From an uncultured Bacteroidota bacterium (GTDB lineage Bacteria > Bacteroidota > Bacteroidia > AKYH767-A > OLB10), in assembly GCA_903881665.1 (NCBI GenBank), contig CAIRUC010000077.1, positions 1 through 45,257 of the forward strand: 45,257 nt of DNA. Reading direction: 5' to 3'. Made by a program: the position numbers and the translations under genes. Shown here piece by piece: positions 9,127-17,558 of the stretch. The first letter of the stretch is position 1, and every line of letters starts with the position of its first letter. The notes beneath the pieces were generated by a model that saw nothing but the letters and a program-made list of their open reading frames with translations, did no database searches and was not told where the DNA came from.

Positions 9127-9258
9127 ATGAACTTTCTACAAATCGAATATGTTATTGCAGTCGATAATTTTCCGCATTTCGAACCTTTTATACCCTATAA
9201 GGATGGCGAAGAAATAATTTGTCCCTTTGTGTTAAACTACCTAAAAATTATAATGTAA
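9127..9258 (+). pseudogene. probable oxyR remnant (N-terminal fragment only)
   Basis: A 43-codon frame begins MNFLQIEYVIAVDNFPHFE. This is the start of OxyR-type LysR regulators, whose family pattern is roughly M-x-(L/I)-x-Q-(L/I)-E-Y-(V/I)-x-A-(V/L)-D-x-(Y/F)-R-H-F. The homology stops at about residue 18: the helix-turn-helix (AAE..C.V.QPTLS) is absent in all three frames. The usual R of RHF is P here. The frame ends in a TAA overlapping the ATG of the next gene. Its position divergent from ahpC, with an OxyR-type operator between, is where an intact oxyR would be expected. It could also be a chance match or a short functional peptide; the fragment is short. Confidence 0.45.
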
Positions 9259-11153
9259 TGTACCGTTACTTCCTCATTTTTTTCTTGCTTTCTTCTTCCT
9301 TGAAAGCGCAGTATGTTCAATGGGCTCAGTCTAGTTATGATGGAGTTAGAAACACATTGATTTACGATCAAGCACTTGATACTTCTTCAAACCAATATTA
9401 TCTTCAAGCTCAGCAGGGATGCATGGGTTGCTACAATAAGTATTTCTTATTGAAAGTGTCGAAGCAGAATTTGCCGCGTTGGAGTTTTTTAATTGGTGTG
9501 GTGAATGGAGAAGAAATTGTTCCTCGTAAAATTACAACCGATTTGATGGGAAATGTGTTTGTGATTGGTGTGTATAACACGGGTACGTTTACAGCCGATT
9601 CAGTGCATGTTTTAACATCTTCAATTTCAAATGCACCTTTTTTAATGAAGTTAAATCAGTATGGGCAGGTGAAGTGGGCTGTTAATCTTGAAAATGAAGC
9701 GGTCGATTTAGCAGTTGATAAAATTGGACGCGTTTTTTTAACGGGTAACGGATTTACTGCTGCTTATACTACTGCGGGTAATTTTATTTGGACTAGCAGC
9801 GTTTATTTTGGTCATTCAATTGCAACCGGTTTTACTAATAAAATTGTGATCGCCGATGATCATCGAATTATTCGTTTGAATGCAAATGGAAATGTGCAAT
9901 GGGTAAATAATTCTTTGGGTGGTTCTAAAATCGATCTCGATTCAGTAGGTCGTGCATTTGTAATGAATGGAGATGGATTATCTCGACTATCTACTGCTGG
10001 TGTGGTAGCATGGACGAATTCGTCTATTATCGGAAATGATTTTGATGTTGATGCGGTAGGAAATATTTATTCTGTTACTAATAATTATTTGGCGAAATAT
10101 AGTCAATCAGGTACGTTGCGTTGGACATATAATTCGTTAAACCTGAAAAACGTTCGTTGTAATGCTGCCGATGAGGCTTTTGTTACGGGAGCTTTCGGTA
10201 ATAGTTCTCAATTTATAATTCCGCCTTTCGCACTAGATCCTAATACGTATCCTGCTGGATATTTAGGTGCTACCTCTCCATTTCGTGCAAAGGTGATTGG
10301 TAGTGGTCATCCTGCTCAGTTGAAAATTAACTTTAATTATAATGATGCATATAGTTTTTTTAATTCCATTCCACATACTTTTTGTCAAGGTAATTCATTA
10401 GTGAAAAATGGTGTTGATTTATATTCTGGTTTGAATACTTTTTATCAGGTAATGGTAAATGCTTCTGGCGATTTTGATAGTAATAATCAGTTTACTTTTC
10501 AGGTGGCTACCGATGCAGCATTTTCAAATCCAATCGTTTTGTTAAATGAAATTATTCCGATTTCCATTGTGCCAGGAAATTATTATTTGAGAGTTGTTTC
10601 CTCTAGTCCAATTAAGATGTCTAATTCGTTAAGTATTATTATTGGTGAAAATCCGATTCCATTAATAACAGCAAATGGACCAACTGATTTTTGTGCTGGA
10701 AGTAGCGTCGATTTATCAGTTACTTACCCCAATCCGCTTTACTATGAATATGAATGGATAAAGGATGGCAATTTCTATGATTTTGGTCCTACATTAAATG
10801 TAAATACACCTGGCGATTATTCGGTAATTCCTTTTAGTGCCGATAATGCCGGTTGTGATGTAAAGCTTTTGTCCTTGCCAACTTCGGTTAATATTTCTTG
10901 TCGTTACGATGAAAGCAACTGGAAAGCAGTGGTTTATCCTAATCCTTCTCAGTCAATCTTTACTGCCATTTTTAAGGAATTAAATGAGCAAAGGTTTATT
11001 GTAATTTTGGATATTGATGGTCGTGTGGTTGAATACGTATCTGCTTCCGAGCAGTCGGTGGTATTTGGAGAAAGCCTTATTCCCGGTGTTTATTTCGTCA
11101 AAATCTTGGGTGACGAAAAAAAGGTTACCCTAAAAATTGTTAAAATCAATTAA
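9258..11153 (+). CDS. secreted beta-propeller-like protein with T9SS type A sorting domain
   Basis: A 631-residue exported protein. The signal peptide is MYRYFLIFFLLSSSLKAQ, hence the ATG at 9258 rather than the TTG 13 codons earlier. Residues about 20-330 show repeated segments of the kind seen in SBBP/outer-surface propellers (LMGNVFVIG, DKIGRVFLTG, ANGNVQWVN, DAVGNIYSV). The middle holds an Ig-like stretch (NGPTDFCAGSSVDLSV). The last 75 residues start with VVYPNPSQSIF and end GVYFVKILGDEKKVTLKIVKIN-like, the type A C-terminal domain recognised by the type IX secretion system. It should be moved across the outer membrane and anchored or released. No T9SS machinery gene is in the window. 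The substrate or binding partner is unknown. Confidence 0.88.
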   Translation: MYRYFLIFFLLSSSLKAQYVQWAQSSYDGVRNTLIYDQALDTSSNQYYLQAQQGCMGCYNKYFLLKVSKQNLPRWSFLIGVVNGEEIVPRKITTDLMGNVFVIGVYNTGTFTADSVHVLTSSISNAPFLMKLNQYGQVKWAVNLENEAVDLAVDKIGRVFLTGNGFTAAYTTAGNFIWTSSVYFGHSIATGFTNKIVIADDHRIIRLNANGNVQWVNNSLGGSKIDLDSVGRAFVMNGDGLSRLSTAGVVAWTNSSIIGNDFDVDAVGNIYSVTNNYLAKYSQSGTLRWTYNSLNLKNVRCNAADEAFVTGAFGNSSQFIIPPFALDPNTYPAGYLGATSPFRAKVIGSGHPAQLKINFNYNDAYSFFNSIPHTFCQGNSLVKNGVDLYSGLNTFYQVMVNASGDFDSNNQFTFQVATDAAFSNPIVLLNEIIPISIVPGNYYLRVVSSSPIKMSNSLSIIIGENPIPLITANGPTDFCAGSSVDLSVTYPNPLYYEYEWIKDGNFYDFGPTLNVNTPGDYSVIPFSADNAGCDVKLLSLPTSVNISCRYDESNWKAVVYPNPSQSIFTAIFKELNEQRFIVILDIDGRVVEYVSASEQSVVFGESLIPGVYFVKILGDEKKVTLKIVKIN

Positions 11154-11185
11154 TTCAACGAAGTTTATACTTCCAAATTTATACT

Positions 11186-11500
11186 ATGAAAAAATCAAAA
11201 TCTATTATTCTTATATCAGCAGCGTTAGTTGTGCTTACAATTGCTGCTTGCTCTCCTAAATTGTATGAGCCAACTTCTGTTAATGTATCGAGTGATGCCA
11301 CAATGGAACAGTTGAAAGAGGGTAAATCGTTATATATTGCAAATTGTAATCGTTGTCATTCGTTGTTTAATCCAAAGCGTTTTTCTCGAGAAGAATGGAC
11401 AAAAAACTTAAATAAAATGCAACCGAAAGCAAAAATATCTGAAATGCAAAAGGCTGCTATTTATAGTTACTTGACGCATAATGCTAATAGAAAAAAATAA
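11186..11500 (+). CDS. c-type cytochrome lipoprotein, small
   Basis: A 104-residue exported heme protein. The N-terminus has a lipoprotein signal ending TIAAC, so C22 should be lipidated. A single heme c attachment motif CNRCH is at 54-58, and the only later methionines near the right place (KMQPKAK or SEMQK) could give the sixth ligand. The fold is that of a minimal class I cytochrome c. Start is the ATG 33 bases after the T9SS gene. Its stop codon overlaps by one base the ATG of the next gene (TAATG), so the two are translationally coupled although the products act on different sides of the membrane. Electron donor and acceptor are unknown. Confidence 0.85.
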   Translation: MKKSKSIILISAALVVLTIAACSPKLYEPTSVNVSSDATMEQLKEGKSLYIANCNRCHSLFNPKRFSREEWTKNLNKMQPKAKISEMQKAAIYSYLTHNANRKK

Positions 11501-11889
11501 TGGAGTTAACCGAAAAGGTCCGTATTGATAAGTGGCTTTGGGCAGTGCGTTTGTTTAAGACGAGAAGTTTAGCTGCCGAAAGCTGTGATAAAGGTCGTGT
11601 CCGAATCGGTGATTTATCTGTAAAACCTTCTCGTAATGTTAAAGTTGGGGAAGTGGTTGTCCTGCATCGTGGTCCTTGGTATCAGCATGTAAAAGTGCTT
11701 CAAATTACCGAAAAAAGAATGGGCGCAGCTTACGTGAAGGATTTTTTGGAAGATATCACTCCTCTTGCTGAGGTAGAGAAAAATAGATTGCATCAATTGG
11801 CTCAAGCCGCATGGAATATTAAAGGCGGAGTAGGTCGTCCTACCAAGAAAAATCGTCGCGAAATCGATGGTTTTACAAGTGATTGGTAA
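11500..11889 (+). CDS. hslR: Hsp15-like S4-domain RNA-binding protein
   Basis: A 129-residue cytosolic protein with an S4 RNA-binding domain at about residues 7-65 (RIDKWLWAVRLFKTRS, then AAESCDKGRVRIG). This is the typical Hsp15 pattern; in E. coli Hsp15 rescues blocked 50S subunits carrying a peptidyl-tRNA. The basic C-terminus (GRPTKKNRREID) fits RNA contact and also occurs in other Hsp15 relatives. The start overlaps the stop of the cytochrome gene by one base. The S4 call is secure; the exact stress function is by homology only. Confidence 0.88.
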   Translation: MELTEKVRIDKWLWAVRLFKTRSLAAESCDKGRVRIGDLSVKPSRNVKVGEVVVLHRGPWYQHVKVLQITEKRMGAAYVKDFLEDITPLAEVEKNRLHQLAQAAWNIKGGVGRPTKKNRREIDGFTSDW

Positions 11890-11932
11890 CCATTAGTGGA
11901 TTGTTTCGTTATTACTATAATAAGAACCTCCA

Positions 11933-13759
11933 ATGAAATCGTACTCAATACATCATATTTATGTAGTTGCGGCAAATGCTTTTAAGCGTTTCCCAATGGC
12001 ATTAATTTGTGCAGTTCTTGCTACTGCAGCTGCATTATATTTAGTTGATTTTAATGGTGATGAAGTAGATAAAACGGCTGCCGCTGAATTGGTGCTGACT
12101 TTTAGCCTTGGTATGATTGCTTATATCGGTTTGGCTGTTTTTGCTCAGCGTTATACTATGCGACAATCAACGGTTGTGTATTTTCATATTATCGTTGCGG
12201 GACTAATGGTTTATTACTATTATTCTTTGCCCGATGTCTTTACCATTAAGGCAATGGCGAGGTTTGTTTTGCTTTTGCTGGCTGCCCATCTCGGTGTTTC
12301 GTTTGCGCCGTTTATGGTGACTACTGAGGTGAATGGTTTTTGGCAGTTTAATAAGTCTTTATTTATTCGTTTTCTTACTGGTGTGCTGTATTCTAGTGTG
12401 CTGTTTTGTGGATTATCCGTTGCTTTATTAGCTATCGATAATTTGTTTTCAGTTGAAATTGTTCCCGATGTGTATGTTCGAATGTGCTTAATAATTATTG
12501 GTGTTTTTAATACTTGGTTCTTTCTTTCAGGTATGCCTCCTCGAATTCTTAGCCTCGAATCAGTTACCGAATATCCTAAAGGATTAAGGGTGTTTACGCA
12601 ATATGTGCTGATGCCGTTAGTGGTCATTTATTTGTTGATTCTATATGTGTATGGTGCTAAAATTATTTTTACAATGGTTTGGCCGCGTGGTATTGTTTCT
12701 TATTTGATTGTTGGCTTCTCGGCGTTGGGAATTCTTGCATTTTTATTGGTTTGGCCTTTGCGCGAGGATGCTCATTATGGATGGATTCATACCTATACGA
12801 AACGATTTTTCATTGCTATTTTTCCTCTTATTATTTTGCTTTCCATGGCGATTGGTCGCCGTGTTATTGAATACGGTGTAACCGAAAATCGCTACTTCTT
12901 AATTATTCTATCGCTTTGGTTGTTGATGGTGGCTGTTTACTTTTTAGTTAGTCATCGTAAACATATTAAGTTTATTCCGCTAAGCTTGTTTTTTGCTGCT
13001 TTGCTCTCTGGTTATGGGCCTTGGAATGCTTTTAGCGTGAGCGAGGATAGTCAACATCACCGCCTTGTGGATTTACTTTCTAAAAATAAAATCTTAAAAG
13101 AGGGGAAAGTGCTCAAAATAGAGCGCTCTATTCCTGTCGATGATCAAGTTGAAATTTCTTCTATCGTTTCGTATATGATCGATGTTCATGGATTAACAAG
13201 TATTCAGGATTTGTTCTCCGTTAATCTTATTGCTACTACGAATAATAGCTCAAATACGTCTGGGTCATTTAAAGCAGGGCGAGTAATGGATCTTATGGGT
13301 CTCGATTATAAAACGCAGTATATCGATCCTACCCGACAAAAAGATGTGGAATACTTAAATTATTCATCCACTATTTCTGTGGTAACCAACGTAAGTGATT
13401 TCGATTATTTATTTCCTGTTGATATTTATATGAGTTCATCTTCTTCTGTTATTAATCGAAGTCTCGATTCTTCTGAAGTCGATATCGCTTATCATAAGGG
13501 TGATTATTATTTGAAAGTTTCATTTAATCATGGCGCACCTGATACAATTTCCTTGCGCCCTTTAATTAATTCATTAATTAAAAAATACGGACATGATGAT
13601 TATTCTGTTAATGAGAATGAATTAACAGTAGATCTAATCAATAATAAAAACATTCATTTTCATTATTTAATTAAAGGCATTGCCGCTACTCGAATTAAAG
13701 ATTCCGATGAGTTAATGATAAGCTCGATGAATGGTGTAATGTTAGTTGATATTCCTTAA
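11933..13759 (+). CDS. DUF4153-type polytopic membrane protein
   Basis: A 608-residue inner-membrane protein. About the first 370 residues form some ten to twelve hydrophobic segments, with RFPMALICAVLATAAALYLV near the N-terminus; the remaining 240 are soluble and probably periplasmic. The arrangement and wording (HHIYVVAANAFKRFPMALI, then GPWNAFSVSEDSQ after the last segment) resemble DUF4153 proteins of Bacteroidota, whose function is not known. It follows the Hsp15-like gene by 43 bases and ends at a strong bidirectional terminator. I recognise no catalytic motif. The family assignment is from memory of the pattern, so moderate. Confidence 0.7.
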   Translation: MKSYSIHHIYVVAANAFKRFPMALICAVLATAAALYLVDFNGDEVDKTAAAELVLTFSLGMIAYIGLAVFAQRYTMRQSTVVYFHIIVAGLMVYYYYSLPDVFTIKAMARFVLLLLAAHLGVSFAPFMVTTEVNGFWQFNKSLFIRFLTGVLYSSVLFCGLSVALLAIDNLFSVEIVPDVYVRMCLIIIGVFNTWFFLSGMPPRILSLESVTEYPKGLRVFTQYVLMPLVVIYLLILYVYGAKIIFTMVWPRGIVSYLIVGFSALGILAFLLVWPLREDAHYGWIHTYTKRFFIAIFPLIILLSMAIGRRVIEYGVTENRYFLIILSLWLLMVAVYFLVSHRKHIKFIPLSLFFAALLSGYGPWNAFSVSEDSQHHRLVDLLSKNKILKEGKVLKIERSIPVDDQVEISSIVSYMIDVHGLTSIQDLFSVNLIATTNNSSNTSGSFKAGRVMDLMGLDYKTQYIDPTRQKDVEYLNYSSTISVVTNVSDFDYLFPVDIYMSSSSSVINRSLDSSEVDIAYHKGDYYLKVSFNHGAPDTISLRPLINSLIKKYGHDDYSVNENELTVDLINNKNIHFHYLIKGIAATRIKDSDELMISSMNGVMLVDIP

Positions 13760-13760
13760 A

Positions 13761-13797
13761 ACAAAAAAAACCTCCGGATTCCCAGAGGTTTTTTTGT
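13761..13797. terminator. bidirectional intrinsic terminator
   Basis: A-rich tract, AACCTC (13769-13774), a ten-base loop region, GAGGTT (13785-13790), then a T tract. It has T runs on both strands and lies between two convergent genes (ends at 13759 and 13819), so it can stop both. Confidence 0.9.
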
Positions 13798-13818
13798 TTT
13801 AAATAGAAGTTGAGGTGA

Positions 13819-15645
13819 TTATTTTATCACACTTAACTTTTGAGTCGCTTCACTGTTTCCTGACTTTATTTTTACAGTATAAATTCCTGAGTTAAGTTCT
13901 TTAACCGAAATAGTGATTTTGTTTGCTTCAATAGTTTGGTTCGATTCAGCAACCATTTTACCTGCTATATCGAATAGTTGAACGTCAGCTTTGTTTCCTT
14001 TTACAAGAATAGCATCAATATTAATTGTTGCATAGTCTTGTGCTGGGTTCGGATAGATTCCTCCAAATCCGTTAGCTGCAGCATTTTCATTGATGCCAAC
14101 ACTAACTTTTGAAATGATAGCACGAATCATAACATCTTCTACTTCACGATAACGGTAATCCGACATAGTTCCACCTAAAATTTCATATGAACGATTAGAG
14201 AAAGGTGCTACTTGATTCTGTCCTAGTGCTACTTGATCTCCATTCATCACCCATTCTACGTAGAATCCAGCGCTGTTAATTCTTACTGGTGCATTTAAAG
14301 CTGTTGTTACAAATCCTGGTGAAACAAATCCTCCTAAAACAACTACCGAGTCTAATAGGTTTCCCCTTGTTCCGTTCAATCCCGAATTATCCCAAATACG
14401 CATGGTGTATCCTACCGCATTTGGATCTGCAACGATATATACTTTTACCGATGTTAAATCACAAGGATAGAATGGTGGAATAAATAAGTTTGCAACACCT
14501 CCATCACCGCCACTCCATGAAATTCCTGTAGTTGTAGATGAAATTCCATTTTCATAAGCTAATTCTGTGGTTGCTGTGGTTGTATCTACTACGTCAAGCT
14601 CGGTGATTTTAATATCATTCGCTGGTGTAGCATCTCCCGCTAATTGCGTAGTTGTTCGGAATCTGAAAATTCCTGCCGCTGTAGGAACAAACGGATTAGG
14701 TTGATTTATTACTTGTATGTCGCCCTGGTTTAATGAATTTGATGCAGTTGTGTTCGTTACTTGTATTGCATTGCTCGCTGCTAATACTTGTGTTAATACA
14801 TTGAATGATCCTAGTCCTGTATTACCTACATTTTTTACCGCTGATGTTAATGCAAATGTATTTCCGTTTTTACTTAAAAATTTCCCTTCGTTGCTTTCCG
14901 TGTCATTATAGAGTGATGCAGCATCATTAATTTGTAATGTAGTTGATGCAGGCGCATAAAAACGAATTGCATATTGTGTTGATGGGTAGATGTCATGCGT
15001 ATACATGATTCCGATTTGTCCCGAGTTGTTTTCAATTCCAATATTGCAATAGTCTGCCACTGATGCACTCGCTCCAACTTGTGTTTCGTATTGGAATGTA
15101 ATCGTGCTGTCGTTGTAGTTTAATATAATCTGGAATGTGTTGTCTCCTGTATAATCAGGTACTGCATTTACCCAAAATGGTACATTTACGAAAGAAAGAA
15201 TTACGCTGTCGCCTAAGTCACTTTGCCAGTAGTAACATCTTGCAGGGTTGGTTGTTCCTGAGAAGTTAAAATCAGTCATGAACGGAGCCAAGTAGTTGTT
15301 TTTTGTAGCAGATAACCCTGGAATTACAGGGAATGGATGCGCAAATTGTGTAGCGCCGAAGCTCATGTATCCGTTCGATCCTACCCAAAATTTATTTGTT
15401 GAATACCAATAGTAAGGGAAGGGAGCAGGAAGTACAAATGGCCCAACGAAGTTGTCGTCTGCAAGTCCCGAAATTTCAGTGGTTCCTGGTAATGAACTTA
15501 CGTCTATCCAATTGTAAACGGGTCCGTTCGGATCGTTACTGTCACGCCATATATATCCGTAAGCATCCGGACCACCTGATGTCTGTGCGTTTGCCGTAAA
15601 TGCAAAGGCAATTAATGCAACTAATGAGAGTAATTTTTTTTTCAT
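13819..15645 (-). CDS. secreted protein with T9SS type A sorting domain
   Basis: A 608-residue exported protein: signal peptide MKKKLLSLVALIAFAFTANAQ, then a region of about 200 residues resembling nidogen-like or adhesive surface domains (FWVGSNGYMSFG, TFQIILNYNDSTITFQYE), a CARDB-like Ig region (TNTTASNSLNQGDIQV, FRTTTQLAGDATPANDIKI) and a jelly-roll-like segment. It ends with GGIYPNPAQDYATINI and NSGIYTVKIKSGNSEATQKL, the type A sorting domain. It should be secreted by T9SS to the surface or medium. No catalytic motif is seen, so a structural or adhesive role is more likely than an enzymatic one. It lies alone on the minus strand, convergent with the DUF4153 gene. Confidence 0.87.
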   Translation of the reverse strand: MKKKLLSLVALIAFAFTANAQTSGGPDAYGYIWRDSNDPNGPVYNWIDVSSLPGTTEISGLADDNFVGPFVLPAPFPYYWYSTNKFWVGSNGYMSFGATQFAHPFPVIPGLSATKNNYLAPFMTDFNFSGTTNPARCYYWQSDLGDSVILSFVNVPFWVNAVPDYTGDNTFQIILNYNDSTITFQYETQVGASASVADYCNIGIENNSGQIGIMYTHDIYPSTQYAIRFYAPASTTLQINDAASLYNDTESNEGKFLSKNGNTFALTSAVKNVGNTGLGSFNVLTQVLAASNAIQVTNTTASNSLNQGDIQVINQPNPFVPTAAGIFRFRTTTQLAGDATPANDIKITELDVVDTTTATTELAYENGISSTTTGISWSGGDGGVANLFIPPFYPCDLTSVKVYIVADPNAVGYTMRIWDNSGLNGTRGNLLDSVVVLGGFVSPGFVTTALNAPVRINSAGFYVEWVMNGDQVALGQNQVAPFSNRSYEILGGTMSDYRYREVEDVMIRAIISKVSVGINENAAANGFGGIYPNPAQDYATINIDAILVKGNKADVQLFDIAGKMVAESNQTIEANKITISVKELNSGIYTVKIKSGNSEATQKLSVIK

Positions 15646-15783
15646 GTGTTCGATTATGTGTTTGTGTTCAATTCTATCGATAAAAATAGTAATTATTTTT
15701 ATTTGTAAGTTCAGTTAATTCGGTTTTCTGTCTTTCTTAGCTTTTCCTTTGAGCTAATTAAATTTTAATTCGGCAATTACATT

Positions 15784-15795
15784 GGGTAATTACCC
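15784..15795. promoter_or_regulatory. perfect 12-bp palindrome GGGTAATTACCC
   Basis: A perfect dyad in the 233-base gap between the ZIP stop and the T9SS gene start. It could bind a dimeric regulator or be chance; no family match is claimed. Confidence 0.25.
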
Positions 15796-15878
15796 TAACT
15801 TCATTCTGTACTATTGGTTAATTTTTTTTTAGTAGATTTTGGATGCGAAAGGATCTGTAGTTCTCCGTTTTCCGACGT

Positions 15879-16598
15879 TTACGAGGCAATAATCCCTATC
15901 ATTCCTCCTAGTAAGATGGCTATCATTTTGTACAAATTGAAGCGATGGTCTGAGCTAGTTTCGAATAAAATAGTGGTTGAAATATGAAGGAAAATACCAA
16001 TTACTATTGCCATAATTTGATCCTGGTAACCCGAAATCATACTAAATGAGCCATGGGCTGCTATGTTACCCGACAATGCTCCTAACGGCCCCATTAAGGC
16101 AAATACCGTTAAGTAAAAGAATGCTTTTTTTGATCCAATTCCCGAAGCAATAAGCATACTTAGTAAAGCAAATGCTACGGGAATATGATGTAATGCAATG
16201 CCGAATAATAAACTTTGATGGCTTCCATGGGCCTCATGGCCACCGCCCGCTAATGGCATGCCTTCAAGAAAACTATGTAAGCATAAACTAATCATCATGC
16301 TTATCGGAAAGGCATGATTGTGATGGTGTACATGCACATGACCGTGTTCAATACCTTCAGAAAAGAATTCAAGTACAATTTGTATGAAGAACCCAACCAT
16401 AATCCATATACCTATTTTGGGTATAGCGCCAGAATAAACTTCTGGCATAAGGTGTAAAACTGTAATGGCAAATAAAAATGCGCCCGAAAATGATAGGAGT
16501 AGCTTTAAAAATCCGGGTCCTGGATTTTTTACTAGAAAAAATAATCCACCTCCCAATATTACACTGAGAAATAATATAAGGTAATCTGATAGTAGCAT
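15879..16598 (-). CDS. ZIP family divalent metal transporter
   Basis: A 239-residue inner-membrane protein with eight predicted helices. ZIP hallmarks are HSFLEG in helix IV (residues 108-113) and HHIPVAF in helix V (137-143), which form the binuclear metal site. A histidine-rich loop (HGHVHVHHHNH, about 85-95) lies between helices III and IV, as in many zinc importers. Substrate is likely zinc or another divalent metal. It starts one base after the methyltransferase stop codon, so the two are translationally coupled. No Zur-type operator was identified. Confidence 0.9.
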   Translation of the reverse strand: MLLSDYLILFLSVILGGGLFFLVKNPGPGFLKLLLSFSGAFLFAITVLHLMPEVYSGAIPKIGIWIMVGFFIQIVLEFFSEGIEHGHVHVHHHNHAFPISMMISLCLHSFLEGMPLAGGGHEAHGSHQSLLFGIALHHIPVAFALLSMLIASGIGSKKAFFYLTVFALMGPLGALSGNIAAHGSFSMISGYQDQIMAIVIGIFLHISTTILFETSSDHRFNLYKMIAILLGGMIGIIAS

Positions 16599-16599
16599 A

Positions 16600-17337
16600 T
16601 TATATTTTTCTAGTAAGCATGATTAATCTTGGAGATTCATGTTCATCGAAATCGTTGAGATTGTAATCGCCGTAAATACTAATAACCTCTAGGCCAGCTT
16701 GAATATAAAATTGATAAAAATCTTCTAATAATAAAATTCGTACTTCTTCTGTGAATGAAAATTGTTGCCCATCGTCTTCGAATTTTATCTCTTTCTTAAT
16801 AAAATCATTTTCAATTTTCTTGCGAATATTAAATTTAATCCCGTTTACTTCTTTCGTTATTTCATTCGGAATTCCTTTTACAACATTATTCGTGTTCAAA
16901 AAATCAACAAGTAAATACCCGCCTTTTTTTAAACTTTTTGAGGCTGCTAAAATGGGTAGTTGATTCTGGTGTTGTTGCGAAAAATATCCGAAACTTGTAA
17001 ATAAATTTACAACCGCATCAAAGTAGTTGGTGCGAAAAATATTTCGCATGTCGTGCTCGAAAAAATGGAGGGTTTCGTTTTCGAATTGTTTGCAAAAGGC
17101 AATACTCTTTTTTGATAGATCGATGCCAGTGATGTTGTAACCTTTCTTGTTTAAATAAATCGAATGCCGGCCTTTCCCACAGCCCATATCATAAATTCTA
17201 GCATCTTGCTGAAGCTGTAGCCTGCTCATTAATTGGTCAATGAATTCTTCCGCTTCTCTCAAATCTCTGTCTTTATATAAGATGTGATAGTAGGGCGAAT
17301 CAAACCACGATTCAAACCAGGATTTGCTTTCTTCCAT
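16600..17337 (-). CDS. SAM-dependent class I methyltransferase
   Basis: A 245-residue cytosolic protein. Motif I is YDMGCGKGRHS near residues 44-54, followed by GIDLSKKSI as motif II acidic strand and FDAVVNLFTSFGYFS as motif IV. The N-terminus SWFDSPYYHILYKDRD is shared by a group of unassigned Bacteroidota methyltransferases; the substrate is not known. It precedes the ZIP transporter with a single-base gap. The upstream region to corA (221 bases) is divergent. The fold is secure, the substrate is not. Confidence 0.88.
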   Translation of the reverse strand: MEESKSWFESWFDSPYYHILYKDRDLREAEEFIDQLMSRLQLQQDARIYDMGCGKGRHSIYLNKKGYNITGIDLSKKSIAFCKQFENETLHFFEHDMRNIFRTNYFDAVVNLFTSFGYFSQQHQNQLPILAASKSLKKGGYLLVDFLNTNNVVKGIPNEITKEVNGIKFNIRKKIENDFIKKEIKFEDDGQQFSFTEEVRILLLEDFYQFYIQAGLEVISIYGDYNLNDFDEHESPRLIMLTRKI

Positions 17338-17542
17338 TTTGTTGTTAAAATGCTCTGTTAATTGGGGCGATGTCGTAAATATTTGATAAGCAGTCCTTAA
17401 AAGAATTAAGGGTGAACGTGTTCTCCTTTTTCTTCTTGTGCAAAATTGCCCTATTTATTCGGTTAAAACAAGCATTTAGTAATTACAAGCGAAGTTCCGT
17501 TTCTTTATTTCTAGATTTTCATTACTATTAACCCGAATACTT

Positions 17543-17550
17543 TATTTTTG
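17543..17550 (+). promoter_or_regulatory. -7 promoter element of corA-priA
   Basis: TATTTTTG matches TAnnTTTG and ends eight bases before the corA ATG at 17559, implying an almost leaderless transcript. No clear TTG at -33; a run of T (17516-17519) is nearest. Confidence 0.5.
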
Positions 17551-17558
17551 ATTCCAAT

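Noticed and set aside
17395..17411. CCTTAA/TTAAGG dyad between the methyltransferase and corA
   Set aside because: Six-bp AT-rich stem, expected by chance in this composition.
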